From positions 62,001 to 126,000 of the forward strand of contig NZ_LMLH01000008.1 in the NCBI RefSeq assembly GCF_001421885.1: DNA of 64,000 nt, written 5' to 3'. The notes beneath the pieces are model-generated. The model saw nothing but the letters and a program-made list of their open reading frames with translations, ran no database searches and was not told where the DNA came from. Positions within the stretch are counted from its first letter, which is position 1. Each line of letters begins with the position of its first letter. Of the stretch, positions 1-8,037 are shown in pieces. Source of the DNA: Pseudomonas sp. Leaf48. GTDB taxonomy: Bacteria; Pseudomonadota; Gammaproteobacteria; Pseudomonadales; Pseudomonadaceae. The position numbers and the translations under genes were made by a program.

Positions 1-2
1 TC

Positions 3-107
3 CAGCTCAATGGACGATTGCTCAGCAACGAAATGCAGCTGCAATTGCGCAATGAAGAACGCCGGGACGTTGAGGGCGCGGCGCTGGATTTCGAATTCAA
101 ACAGTAA
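3..107 (+). CDS. C-terminal end of an unidentified protein (partial)
   Basis: An open frame enters from the left edge and ends at a TAA at 105-107, giving the last 34 residues of a protein. The peptide is charged and hydrophilic and ends in LDFEFKQ. I recognise no motif, and too little remains to assign a family. It is co-directional with the next gene, 165 bases downstream. It could be a chance open frame, but its base use fits the neighbouring coding DNA. Confidence 0.4.
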   Translation, partial: QLNGRLLSNEMQLQLRNEERRDVEGAALDFEFKQ

Positions 108-272
108 TCCATCCCGATTCGCGACCCGCAAGGTAGACGCTTTGTCGGAGACTGGCCGGTCACACACCTTTGTGCTGAAAAACCCGCCAGCGGGTAATTT
201 AAAACAACTGTTTTAGCGGGTACTCTGTGTCACGTCTATTAACACATTGCTCGTCGCGAGGAGCTTGTCGTC

Positions 273-527
273 ATGAAATGCCGTGAGGGCTGTGGCGCCT
301 GTTGCATTGCCCCTTCCATCAGTTCACCGATTCCCGGCATGCCCAACGGCAAGGCGGCTGGAGAGCGCTGCCTGCAGTTGTCGGCCGAAAACCTGTGCAA
401 TATTTTTGGCCAGCCGGAACGGCCGACGGTGTGTTCGGCGTTCGACGCCGACCCCGAGGTCTGTGGGAGCAGCAGTGAAGAAGCCATCAGGCTGATTGGC
501 TGGTGGGAGCAAATGACGGCGGCGTGA
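273..527 (+). CDS. YkgJ-family cysteine cluster protein
   Basis: This 84-residue protein has a Cys-rich N-terminus (MKCREGCGACC) and later cysteines in ERCLQL, NLCNIF, TVCSAF and EVCGS. That is the spacing of the YkgJ/UPF0153 family, which is thought to bind a metal ion, zinc or iron-sulfur. The molecular function of the family is not established. The start at 273 is supported by a GAGGAG ribosome-binding site about 9 bases upstream. It stands alone between the partial gene and the START-domain gene. The family call is good; any enzymatic role would be speculation. Confidence 0.8.
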   Translation: MKCREGCGACCIAPSISSPIPGMPNGKAAGERCLQLSAENLCNIFGQPERPTVCSAFDADPEVCGSSSEEAIRLIGWWEQMTAA

Positions 528-623
528 TGTGTGGGCTTGCACCTGCGATCACCTGCGAAACACCTGAAGGTGTTCGCCGGTGCAAGCCCAACGAACGGAA
601 CTTCAACAATAAGGAATAACACT

Positions 624-1229
624 ATGGGTTCGCTGCATCGTATTGCTCTGTTGTGTGGCTTGACGGCTGTGCTGGCCACCTCGGTCGCCCAGGCCGAAGA
701 CTGGAAAGTCGCCAAGAACGAAGACGGCATCAAGATCTCCCTGAGTGAAGTGGCCGGGTCCGATTACAAGGCCTACCAGGGCGTGACGTTGATGAAGACC
801 ACCATGGCCAAGCTGCGCGCGTTGCAAGAGGATGTGTCGGGAGCCTGCGCCTGGATTCACGAATGTAAAACCCAGAAGCTGCTCAAGCACGAAGGTGATC
901 AGAGCTGGACCTACACCCAGTTCAATACCCCGTGGCCCGTCACTCCCCGCGATTCGGTGATGCACATCACCACCGTCGAAGGCGCCGACGGCAGCCTGAC
1001 CCGCAAGCTCGAAGGTGTACCCAAGTACCAGCCTGAGGAAAAAGGGTTTGTCCGCGTGGCCAAGGTCGAAGGTTTCTGGAAGTTCGTACCCAAGGGCGAT
1101 CAGATTGAAGTGACCTATCAGGTGCACACCGAGCCTGGCGGCAGCGTGCCGTCGATGGTGGCCAACAAGTTCGTGGTGGATGCGCCATTCAATACCTTGA
1201 AAGCCCTCAAGGAACGCGCCGAGAAGTAA
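624..1229 (+). CDS. START-domain lipid-binding-like protein, exported
   Basis: The protein has 201 residues. Residues 1-23 (GSLHRIALLCGLTAVLATSV, then AQA-ED) form a Sec signal peptide with a likely cleavage after AQA, so the mature protein is probably periplasmic. The rest resembles the START/Bet v1-like fold of the polyketide cyclase and StAR-related lipid transfer superfamily: WKVAKNEDGIKI, a central TPRDSVM segment, and the closing VPSMVANKFVVDAPFNTLKALK helix. Ligand and pathway are unknown. The start at 624 is chosen because AAGGA at 611-615 sits at the right distance and the signal peptide begins there; a longer in-frame opening from 531 has no such support. A terminator follows at 1261. 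Confidence 0.8.
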   Translation: MGSLHRIALLCGLTAVLATSVAQAEDWKVAKNEDGIKISLSEVAGSDYKAYQGVTLMKTTMAKLRALQEDVSGACAWIHECKTQKLLKHEGDQSWTYTQFNTPWPVTPRDSVMHITTVEGADGSLTRKLEGVPKYQPEEKGFVRVAKVEGFWKFVPKGDQIEVTYQVHTEPGGSVPSMVANKFVVDAPFNTLKALKERAEK

Positions 1230-1260
1230 CGGCGGGTTTTTTGAACAGGCTTGAGCGGAT

Positions 1261-1286
1261 GCCCCGAATGTTTCGGGGCGTTTTGC
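1261..1286 (+). terminator. Rho-independent terminator after the START-domain gene
   Basis: An 8-bp perfect stem (GCCCCGAA / TTCGGGGC) with a 3-base loop is followed by GTTTTG. It lies about 30 bases after the stop codon at 1229. The T-tract is short, so efficiency is uncertain. Confidence 0.75.
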
Positions 1287-1560
1287 ATACAGGACTGCGC
1301 TTTTATTTTGTTTCCGAATTATTCGTTGCACAGAATTTTCACCAGCCCTCCAGGACAATTCCCCGCGCTCCTGCAATCTGCCGTGCATTCCAGTGACCTG
1401 GATGAAAGAACGGCAGGGGAGGGAGTAATCAATGGCAATGCTGCCGTTGATCGTGCAACATTTGTGCTCCGCGCAAACCCCGCAGCCAGGTAATGGCCAA
1501 AAGAGGGTAAGGCGCAGCTGTATTTTTGAAACTTCAACTTCCAATGGGTCCTAAAACGAC

Positions 1561-3654
1561 ATGGCAATCCCGGACGCCCTGAATCAGCAGCGAGCTTCTA
1601 ATCGCCTGCTGCAACCGACCGTCAAATCACATCTGGCCTACACGCTGTTGTGTGCCCTGGTCATGATGGTCATGTTCAGCCTGCTGCGCGTCGCGCTGCT
1701 GGTCTACAACCGCGAAATGATCCTCGACACACCGGCCTCGACCTTTTTCGAAGCGTTCGCCAACGGCTTGCGTTTCGACCTGCGTCTGGTGGTCTACCTC
1801 AGTATCCCGTTGCTGTTGTCGCTGTTCAGCGTCCGGGCCATGGCAGCGCGCGGTTTTTTCCGCTTCTGGCTGACGGTCGTCTCCAGCATCGCGCTGTTCC
1901 TGGGCCTGATGGAGATGGACTTCTACCGCGAGTTCCACCAGCGCCTCAACGGCCTGGTCTTCCAGTACGTCAAGGAAGATCCGAAAACCGTGATGAGCAT
2001 GCTCTGGTACGGTTTCCCGGTGGTCCGCTATCTGCTGGCCTGGGTCGTAGGCACCTGGCTGCTGAGCATGGCATTCAAGGGTGCCGACCGTGCGACCCGT
2101 CCCCGCGGCCCGTTCAGTGGCGGCAGCATCAGCACACGCCAGGTTGCCCCGTGGTATGCGCGCATCGGCGTGTTCGTGGTTTGCCTGCTGATCTGCGTGG
2201 TCGCCGCCCGTGGCACCCTGCGTCAAGGCCCGCCACTGCGCTGGGGTGATGTCTACACCACCGATTCGAACTTCGCCAACCAGTTGGGCCTCAACGGCAC
2301 ACTGTCGCTGGTTGCCGCGGCCAAGAGCCGGATGTCCGAAGATCGCGACAATATCTGGAAGGCCACCCTGCCGCAGCCGCAAGCCCAGCAAGTGGTGCGC
2401 GACCTGCTGGTGATGCCGGACGACAAGCTGGTGGATGCCCAGACCGCAGCAGTTCGCCGTGACTACACGCCGCCGGCCGACAAGACCCTGCCGATCAAGA
2501 ACGTCGTCGTGATCCTGATGGAAAGCATGGCCGGTCACTCGGTGGGCGCACTCGGCGGGCCGGGCAACATCACGCCGTACCTCGACCAGTTGTCCAAGGA
2601 AGGCCTGCTGTTCGACCGCTTCTTCTCCAACGGTACCCATACCCACCAGGGTATGTTCGCGACCATGGCCTGCTTCCCGAACCTGCCGGGCTTCGAATAC
2701 CTGATGCAGACCCCGGAAGGCAGCCACAAGCTGTCCGGCCTGCCTCAGTTGCTCAGCGCCCGTGATTTCGACGATGTGTATGTCTATAACGGCGATTTCG
2801 CCTGGGACAACCAGTCGGGTTTCTTCAGCAACCAGGGCATGACCAACTTCATCGGGCGTAACGATTTCGTCAACCCGGTGTTCTCCGATCCTACCTGGGG
2901 TGTGTCCGACCAGGACATGTTTGACCGTGGCCTGGTGGAGCTGAAGAAGCGTGAAGGTGGCAAGCCGTTCTATGCCTTGCTGCAAACCCTGTCCAACCAC
3001 ACGCCATACGCCTTGCCGACGCCATTGCCGGTCGAGCGCGTGACCGATCGTGGCAGCCTGAATGAACACCTTACCGCCATGCGCTACTCCGACTGGGCGC
3101 TGGGCCAGTTCTTCGAGAAGGCGCGCAAGGAACCGTACTTCAAGGAAACCCTGTTCGTCATCGTCGGTGACCACGGTTTTGGCAACGAGCGCCAGATCAC
3201 CGAAATGGACCTGGGCCGCTTCAACGTGCCGATGCTGTTGATCGCCCCGGGCGTTCAGGAAAAGTTCGGTCAACGTGATCATACCGTGGGCACCCAGATC
3301 GACATCGTGCCGACCATCATGGGGCGCATTGGTGGTGAAGTTCGTCATCAATGCTGGGGCCGCGACCTGCTCAACCTGCCTGAAGGCGATGTCGGTTTCG
3401 GTGTGATCAAACCGTCCGGCAGCGAGCAGACCACGGCCATTCTCACGGCGGACCAGATTCTTGTGCTGCCCAAGGACAAGGACATGGCACCCAAGTTGTA
3501 TCAGTACGAGTTGGGCGCCACGCCGCGCACCGAGGTCATTGCCGATCCTGCGCGCACAGCCGAGTTGAAACTCAAACTCGAAGCGTTCCTGCAAACGGCG
3601 ACCAAGAGCTTGCTGGACAACACCGCCGGTGTGGTTGACGGCACGCCCGACTAA
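1561..3654 (+). CDS. LtaS-like sulfatase-fold membrane phosphoglycerol/phosphoethanolamine transferase
   Basis: The protein has 697 residues. About five membrane segments occupy roughly residues 24-45, 70-95, 100-120, 155-175 and 205-222. An extracytoplasmic sulfatase-type domain follows from about residue 300. Landmarks are VVVILMESMAGHSVGALGG at the start of the domain, the nucleophile region SNGTHTHQGMF with a threonine as in LtaS-type transferases, and the metal-binding GDHGFGNE near residue 535. Gram-negative members decorate envelope glycans or lipids, for example OpgB-type addition of phosphoglycerol to periplasmic glucans. The substrate here cannot be read from sequence. The gene is monocistronic, with a strong terminator at 3733. 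Confidence 0.85.
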   Translation: MAIPDALNQQRASNRLLQPTVKSHLAYTLLCALVMMVMFSLLRVALLVYNREMILDTPASTFFEAFANGLRFDLRLVVYLSIPLLLSLFSVRAMAARGFFRFWLTVVSSIALFLGLMEMDFYREFHQRLNGLVFQYVKEDPKTVMSMLWYGFPVVRYLLAWVVGTWLLSMAFKGADRATRPRGPFSGGSISTRQVAPWYARIGVFVVCLLICVVAARGTLRQGPPLRWGDVYTTDSNFANQLGLNGTLSLVAAAKSRMSEDRDNIWKATLPQPQAQQVVRDLLVMPDDKLVDAQTAAVRRDYTPPADKTLPIKNVVVILMESMAGHSVGALGGPGNITPYLDQLSKEGLLFDRFFSNGTHTHQGMFATMACFPNLPGFEYLMQTPEGSHKLSGLPQLLSARDFDDVYVYNGDFAWDNQSGFFSNQGMTNFIGRNDFVNPVFSDPTWGVSDQDMFDRGLVELKKREGGKPFYALLQTLSNHTPYALPTPLPVERVTDRGSLNEHLTAMRYSDWALGQFFEKARKEPYFKETLFVIVGDHGFGNERQITEMDLGRFNVPMLLIAPGVQEKFGQRDHTVGTQIDIVPTIMGRIGGEVRHQCWGRDLLNLPEGDVGFGVIKPSGSEQTTAILTADQILVLPKDKDMAPKLYQYELGATPRTEVIADPARTAELKLKLEAFLQTATKSLLDNTAGVVDGTPD

Positions 3655-3732
3655 GCGTTCCGGCAGCGAGGAGCAAATGGGCTGATACCTGCCCTTCAAG
3701 CCTCGCTGCGGATCCCGGGCAGCAAAAAACAG

Positions 3733-3763
3733 AATCCGATGCCACAGGCATCGGATTTTTTTT
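3733..3763 (+). terminator. Rho-independent terminator after the LtaS-like gene
   Basis: An 11-bp perfect stem (AATCCGATGCC / GGCATCGGATT) with an ACA loop runs into an unbroken T-tract. Confidence 0.92.
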
Positions 3764-3930
3764 ATGCGTCGCGGGTGCTCAAGGGCGTAATCGAGGGACC
3801 TACCTGTCAGGTTTGACAGTAGACAGCTTTGTGCAAAGTGCGTTTTATGACGCAGCCGGGTGCCTGATTCAGCGTTTGCAAGAGTGACGTTAGAGCGGGC
3901 CGCGTAGCAAGGATGAGTGAGGCTTGCGTC

Positions 3931-4230
3931 ATGAATAAGTCTGTCGGGATGGGGCGTGCGCTATGGCTCGTGGTGGCGCTGGGCGCAAATATCGTCCTGT
4001 TGGTTTCCTCCATGTCGGAAGTATCACCGGTGCAGCCTCCCTGGTGTCCGGCGCCTGCCCATGAATCAGGCAAGGTCTATGACCAGGTGCAACAAGCAGA
4101 GCGCTCCGACCCGCCAATGGAGTGCTGGAGCGATGAATACGATCCGGCGCAATATCCTGACAGTTGGCAGTGGTGTCGGCGCATAACCAGCGAGCCACTT
4201 CTGGCAAGCCGGCAAAGATGCCTGAAATGA
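3931..4230 (+). CDS. Small membrane-anchored hypothetical protein
   Basis: This 99-residue protein has one hydrophobic segment near residues 8-27 (GRALWLVVALGANIVLLVSS) followed by a Pro/Cys/Trp-rich tail. The tail has four cysteines (PPWCPAP, MECWSD, WQWCRR, RQRCLK). I do not recognise the family. The start at 3931 is preferred to an in-frame ATG at 3913 because GAGTGAGG lies about 9 bases upstream of it and the membrane segment then sits at the N-terminus. The topology would put the cysteine-rich tail in the periplasm. It may be lineage-specific. Confidence 0.5.
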   Translation: MNKSVGMGRALWLVVALGANIVLLVSSMSEVSPVQPPWCPAPAHESGKVYDQVQQAERSDPPMECWSDEYDPAQYPDSWQWCRRITSEPLLASRQRCLK

Positions 4231-4250
4231 TCCCAGTGACAAAAAACTTC

Positions 4251-4284
4251 AAAAAAAATGCCAGTCAGGTTATCTGACTGGCAT
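4251..4284 (-). terminator. Rho-independent terminator of the DUF3309 gene (minus strand)
   Basis: An 11-bp perfect stem (ATGCCAGTCAG / CTGACTGGCAT, 5-base loop) has a run of eight As on its left side, read as Us on the minus strand. It lies just past the minus-strand stop at 4320. Confidence 0.88.
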
Positions 4285-4319
4285 TGAGTCTTGCGCGCTT
4301 GAGTGGGTCTTTTACATCT

Positions 4320-4472
4320 TCATATCTTGCCGAGCAGTAACAGGATCAGTATCACCACCAATACCACGCCGATAATACCGGACGGGCCATAACCCCAACT
4401 TCTGGAGTGCGGAAAGACCGGTAAACCGCCGATCAGTAACAGGATCAGAATGATCAGAAGAATTGTGCCCAT
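4320..4472 (-). CDS. DUF3309 small membrane peptide (50 aa)
   Basis: This 50-residue open frame on the minus strand reads MGTILLIILILLLIGGLPVF, then PHSRSWGYGPSG, then a second hydrophobic stretch ending LLLLGKI. Two very hydrophobic helices flanking a Trp-Gly-Tyr-Gly-Pro-Ser-Gly turn are the signature of the DUF3309 family, typically about 50 residues. Function is unknown; members are often linked with stress or osmotic induction, but nothing here shows that. AAGGAA lies about 8 bases upstream of the ATG, and a dedicated terminator follows. The peptide is too short for many gene callers. Confidence 0.85.
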   Translation of the reverse strand: MGTILLIILILLLIGGLPVFPHSRSWGYGPSGIIGVVLVVILILLLLGKI

Positions 4473-4778
4473 GTCTATTTCCTTGTTGAAAGTGTTCGGG
4501 AAAGTTTTCGCCTTTTACTGTCAGCAGGAATGAATAAAATTCGCGCTGCCTAAAAATTCCGACTGGTGCGAAGCCAAGAAAATTCCATGTTTTTTTACTG
4601 TTTTTCGAAAAACACATTATTTCCTTTTGGCAATTTGAACGGCGCTCTTTCCCATTCAGGGGGGCTGTGGCTATCGCGCAGTTTGCCTGGGCCATTCAGC
4701 AATCTGATGGAGCGTGGGTCCGGCAATATCCTTCGCTACACTCGACACATCTTCCCCGGAACAACAAGGCTGTTTGCT
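4473..4778. other. Divergent intergenic region between DUF3309 and SDR genes
   Basis: These 306 bases separate a minus-strand and a plus-strand gene, so promoters for both should lie here. The DUF3309 ribosome-binding site (AAGGAA) is at its left end. I see no repeat, terminator or convincing consensus promoter pair. Confidence 0.5.
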
Positions 4779-5594
4779 ATGCAAAATCGCATGATGATCA
4801 CTGGTGCGGGCTCGGGCCTGGGGCGCGAAATCGCGCTGCGCTGGGCACGTGAAGGCTGGCAGCTGGCCTTGTCGGATGTCAGCGAACCCGGTTTGCAGGA
4901 GACGCTGAAACTGGTTCGCGAAGCCGGCGGCGACGGCTTTGTCCAGCGCTGTGATGTACGTGATTACAGCCAGCTGACAGCGTTCGCCCAGGCCTGTGAA
5001 ATCAAGCTCGGCGGTATCGATGTCATCGTCAACAATGCCGGCGTGGCCTCGGGCGGGTTCTTCAGCGAACTGTCCCTGGAGGACTGGGACTGGCAGATCG
5101 CGATCAACCTGATGGGCGTGGTCAAGGGGTGCAAGGCGTTCTTGCCACTGTTGGAAAAAAGCCAGGGCAAGATCATTAACATCGCGTCGATGGCCGCTCT
5201 GATGCAGGGGCCGGCAATGAGTAACTACAACGTGGCCAAGGCCGGTGTGGTGGCGCTGTCGGAAAGCCTGCTGATCGAGCTGGCACATCAGGAAATAGGC
5301 GTGCATGTGGTTTGCCCATCGTTCTTCCAGACAAATCTGCTGGATTCCTTCCGCGGCCCGACGCCGGCCATGAAGGCTCAAGTCGGCAAATTGCTGGAAA
5401 GTTCACCCATCAGCGCTGCCGATATTGCCGACTACATCTATCAGCAGGTAGCCGCCGGCGAGTTCATGATCCTGCCGCACGAACAGGGACGCATGGCCTG
5501 GGCGATCAAGCAGAAAAACCCGCAATTGCTGTACAACGAAATGACCGTCATGGCCGACAAAATGCGCGCCAAGGCCAAGCAGACCGCGAGCTGA
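4779..5594 (+). CDS. Short-chain dehydrogenase/reductase (SDR family)
   Basis: The protein has 271 residues and a classical SDR layout: MITGAGSGLGREIA as the NAD(P)-binding Gly motif near residues 6-19, NNAGVASGG near 84-92, a catalytic Ser in IINIASMAALM, and YNVAKAGV with the catalytic Tyr and Lys. The acidic residue after beta-2 (LALSDVSE) suggests NAD preference. The substrate is not predictable. The start at 4779 places the glycine motif at the expected position; a longer open frame upstream lacks coding character. No partner gene suggests a pathway. Confidence 0.87.
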   Translation: MQNRMMITGAGSGLGREIALRWAREGWQLALSDVSEPGLQETLKLVREAGGDGFVQRCDVRDYSQLTAFAQACEIKLGGIDVIVNNAGVASGGFFSELSLEDWDWQIAINLMGVVKGCKAFLPLLEKSQGKIINIASMAALMQGPAMSNYNVAKAGVVALSESLLIELAHQEIGVHVVCPSFFQTNLLDSFRGPTPAMKAQVGKLLESSPISAADIADYIYQQVAAGEFMILPHEQGRMAWAIKQKNPQLLYNEMTVMADKMRAKAKQTAS

Positions 5595-5658
5595 TCTTGC
5601 CCGCCGGCAGCGCTGTCGTTAGGGTGGCCGTCATCGGTCATCCTCGCGAGGCGCTTGC

Positions 5659-5991
5659 ATGCTCAACTATCTGTGGTTCTTTCTCGCGGCGCTGTTCGAA
5701 ATTGCCGGTTGCTTCGCCTTCTGGATGTGGCTGCGTCAGGGTAAAAGTGTGTGGTGGGTGCTGCCGGCGCTGTTCAGCCTGACCTTGTTCGCGCTGTTGC
5801 TGACTCGTGTCGAGGCGACCTATGCCGGTCGGGCCTATGCCGCTTACGGTGGCATCTACATCATCGCTTCGATCGGCTGGCTGGCGCTGGTCGAACGCAT
5901 TCGTCCGCTGGGTTCGGACTGGCTCGGCATGGCGCTGTGTGTGATCGGGGCAGGCATCATCCTGTTCGGACCGCGGTTCTCTGCGTCCTGA
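5659..5991 (+). CDS. UPF0060/YnfA-family inner-membrane protein
   Basis: This 110-residue protein has four predicted membrane helices (about 4-24, 31-50, 60-80 and 88-107). It carries the family landmarks CFAFWMWLR near the N-terminus and [18 protein letters not shown] in the middle. YnfA-type proteins resemble small multidrug resistance transporters in size and topology, and transport has been reported for some relatives. The substrate here is unknown. It starts 64 bases after the SDR gene and may share its transcript. Confidence 0.9.
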   Translation: MLNYLWFFLAALFEIAGCFAFWMWLRQGKSVWWVLPALFSLTLFALLLTRVEATYAGRAYAAYGGIYIIASIGWLALVERIRPLGSDWLGMALCVIGAGIILFGPRFSAS

Positions 5992-6129
5992 CTCAACCTT
6001 CGTGTCAGATCTTTCCTTCAGAGGGGCGAGTCATCGTTGTAGGGAAGGACTGATTTGCTGCCGTTGCATTGTAGGGACGCCGCACACGGGGCATCTTCAA
6101 GGGCCGGTAACCCCTGAAGGACACAGACA

Positions 6130-6315
6130 ATGCTCGTACTCACCCGCGTTGTAGGCGAAGTGATTTCCATCGGTGACAACATTTCCTTGCGCGTTCTCGC
6201 TGTAAACGGCAATAGCATCCGTTTTGGCGTCGAAGCGCCTCGAGACGTCAGTGTGCACCGCTCCGAGATTTACGATCGCATCCAGGCCAAGCTGGCGAAA
6301 ACCAAGGAGGGCTGA
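6130..6315 (+). CDS. CsrA/RsmA-family post-transcriptional regulator, divergent paralogue
   Basis: This 61-residue CsrA-fold protein would bind GGA motifs in mRNA leaders and repress or stabilise translation, and could be titrated by Rsm small RNAs. RNA-contacting positions known from CsrA are present: L4 and R6 in MLVLTR, and V42, H43 and R44 in SVHRSEIY. The rest differs from the main Pseudomonas RsmA and RsmE as I remember them: [14 protein letters not shown] where LTRRVGE is usual, and [10 protein letters not shown] where RIGVNAPK is usual. It is therefore probably a third or minor paralogue. GAAGGA lies 9 bases upstream of the ATG. It stands alone, with yheU converging from the other side. 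Confidence 0.9.
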   Translation: MLVLTRVVGEVISIGDNISLRVLAVNGNSIRFGVEAPRDVSVHRSEIYDRIQAKLAKTKEG

Positions 6316-6320
6316 GATTG

Positions 6321-6548
6321 TCAGTCGAACAGGTGCTTGGGCACATCATGCTTGAGCATCAGCTGGCACTGCTCGCTTTCCGGGTCGAAAACAATCAGTG
6401 CCTGGCCTTTGGTCAACGCCTGGCGCACGCGTAGCACGCGGGTTTCCAGTGGTGTGTCATCACCATTGTCGGTGCCGTCACGGGTCACGAAGTCCTCGAT
6501 CAGGCGGGTCAGGGTGTCGACTTCAAGTTGGTCGTGGGGGATCAGCAT
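6321..6548 (-). CDS. yheU: YheU family protein (UPF0270)
   Basis: The protein has 75 residues beginning MLIPHDQLEVDTLTRLIEDF. It carries the family core TRDGTDNGDDTPLETR and the tail FDPESEQCQLML. YheU is a small conserved gammaproteobacterial protein of unknown function. I chose the start at 6548 because MLIPHD is the usual N-terminus, although six more in-frame codons exist upstream. It converges with the csrA-like gene, with only five bases between their stop codons. Confidence 0.85.
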   Translation of the reverse strand: MLIPHDQLEVDTLTRLIEDFVTRDGTDNGDDTPLETRVLRVRQALTKGQALIVFDPESEQCQLMLKHDVPKHLFD

Positions 6549-6662
6549 AGGCACCTCGCTAAACAATCGCGCGATGCTACGGCGAAAGCCCCATGACGGC
6601 TACCCAAGATTCCCCAAGCACCTGCACAGGTGTTGTGTTTATTCAGTCAGCGGTTGGGTCAT

Positions 6663-7853
6663 TCAGTTATCTGACCGCTGCCCTACCAGGCTGTCCACGG
6701 GCGGCACCCGCGTGTCGCTTTCCATCTGCGTGTCATGTTCGAGCTGATGACTGAACCGATCCAGTGATCCCTTGGCCGGTTGTGCATCGCTGGCGAACAC
6801 CGGCGGGCTGAGAATGTAGGCGCCGAGCAGGCGGCTCAGGGCTGCGAGACTGTCGATGTGGGTGCGCTCGTAGCCATGGGTGGCGTCGCAGCCGAAGGCG
6901 AGCAGGGCGGTGCGTATGTCATGGCCGGCGGTGACTGCCGAGTGCGCATCGCTGAAGTAATAGCGGAACAGGTCGCGACGCGCGGGCAATTCGTTGTCAC
7001 TGGCCAGGCGCAGCAGGTGCCGCGACAAGTGATAGTCATAGGGGCCGCCGGAATCCTGCATGGCAACGCTCACCGCGTGTTCACTGGAGTGTTGGCCGGG
7101 CGCGACCGGCGCGATGTCGATGCCGACGAACTCGCTGACGTCCCAAGGCAGCGCAGCCGCTGCGCCACTGCCGGTTTCCTCGGTGATGGTGAACAGTGGG
7201 TGACAGTCGATCATCAGCTCTTCACCGCTGTCGACGATGGCCTTGAGCGCCGCCAGCAGCGCTGCCACACCGGCTTTGTCGTCCAGGTGACGGGCGCTGA
7301 TATGACCGCTTTCGGTGAACTCCGGCAAAGGATCAAAGGCGACGAAATCGCCGACACTGATGCCCAGGGAATCGCAATCGGCGCGGGTGGCGCAATAGGC
7401 GTCCAGGCGCAGCTCGATGTGATCCCAACTGATCGGCATTTCATCGACGGCGGTATTGAACGCATGCCCGGAAGCCATCAGCGGCAACACGCTGCCACGG
7501 ATCACGCCATTATCGGTAAACAGACTGACGCGACTGCCCTCGGCAAAGCGGCTCGACCAGCAACCGACCGGGGCGAGTGTCAGGCGCCCGTTGTCCTTGA
7601 CCGCGCGTACCGCCGCGCCGATGGTGTCGAGGTGGGCGGAAACGGCGCGATCGGGGCTGTTTTTCTTGCCCTTGAGCGTGGCGCGGATGGTGCCGCGACG
7701 GGTCATTTCAAAAGGAATGCCCAGCTCTTCCAGGCGTTCGGCGACGTAGCGCACGATGGTGTCGGTGAACCCGGTCGGGCTGGGGATGGCGAGCATTTCC
7801 AGCAGGACTTTTTGCAGGTAGGCAAGATCGGGTTCGGGAATATTATGGGTCAT
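6663..7853 (-). CDS. NAGGN-system M42-family peptidase
   Basis: The protein has 396 residues and is the last gene of the osmoprotectant operon. The M42 fold is marked by SAHLDTIGA near residue 80 (metal-ligand His and Asp), ARHLDDKAGVAALL in the middle, FTITEETGSGAA with the catalytic Glu pair, and FGCDATHGYERTH near the C-terminus. Homologues next to asnO and ngg are annotated as part of the N-acetylglutaminylglutamine amide (NAGGN) system; a role in turnover or remodelling is inferred from context. The start at 7853 is supported by AGGAG upstream; a longer open frame to 7964 runs into repeat DNA and is rejected. It is separated from ngg by a 184-base gap filled with a REPIN. Confidence 0.88.
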   Translation of the reverse strand: MTHNIPEPDLAYLQKVLLEMLAIPSPTGFTDTIVRYVAERLEELGIPFEMTRRGTIRATLKGKKNSPDRAVSAHLDTIGAAVRAVKDNGRLTLAPVGCWSSRFAEGSRVSLFTDNGVIRGSVLPLMASGHAFNTAVDEMPISWDHIELRLDAYCATRADCDSLGISVGDFVAFDPLPEFTESGHISARHLDDKAGVAALLAALKAIVDSGEELMIDCHPLFTITEETGSGAAAALPWDVSEFVGIDIAPVAPGQHSSEHAVSVAMQDSGGPYDYHLSRHLLRLASDNELPARRDLFRYYFSDAHSAVTAGHDIRTALLAFGCDATHGYERTHIDSLAALSRLLGAYILSPPVFASDAQPAKGSLDRFSHQLEHDTQMESDTRVPPVDSLVGQRSDN

Positions 7854-7908
7854 GGAAACTCCTGATGAGTTGAGGCCACCGATGGTTTCGATGAGGTGAA
7901 TCTTTGTC

Positions 7909-8028
7909 GTCCGGACTGGCCCTTCGCGGGCAAGCCCGCCCTCACAGGTTTCAGCGGTGGACACAAAATTTGTGCGCGGCGCCGATCACTGTGGGAGCGG
8001 GCTTGCCTGCGAAGGGGCCAATCCGGAC
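7909..8028. repeat. REPIN, type A, inside the NAGGN operon
   Basis: Two inverted arms of about 40 bases (7909-7947 and 7989-8028) pair almost perfectly. Each holds the Pseudomonas REP core, GTGGGAGCGGGCTTGCC in the right arm and its complement in the left. The extended arms share GTCCGGA-TTGG ends. The repeat occupies nearly the whole spacer between ngg and the peptidase gene. Confidence 0.9.
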
Positions 8029-8037
8029 ACCACACAG

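Noticed and set aside
1627..3699. Long open frame on the minus strand opposite the LtaS-like gene
   Set aside because: It mirrors a clear membrane-transferase gene in high-GC DNA, is His/Gln/Arg-rich, and has no recognisable domain.
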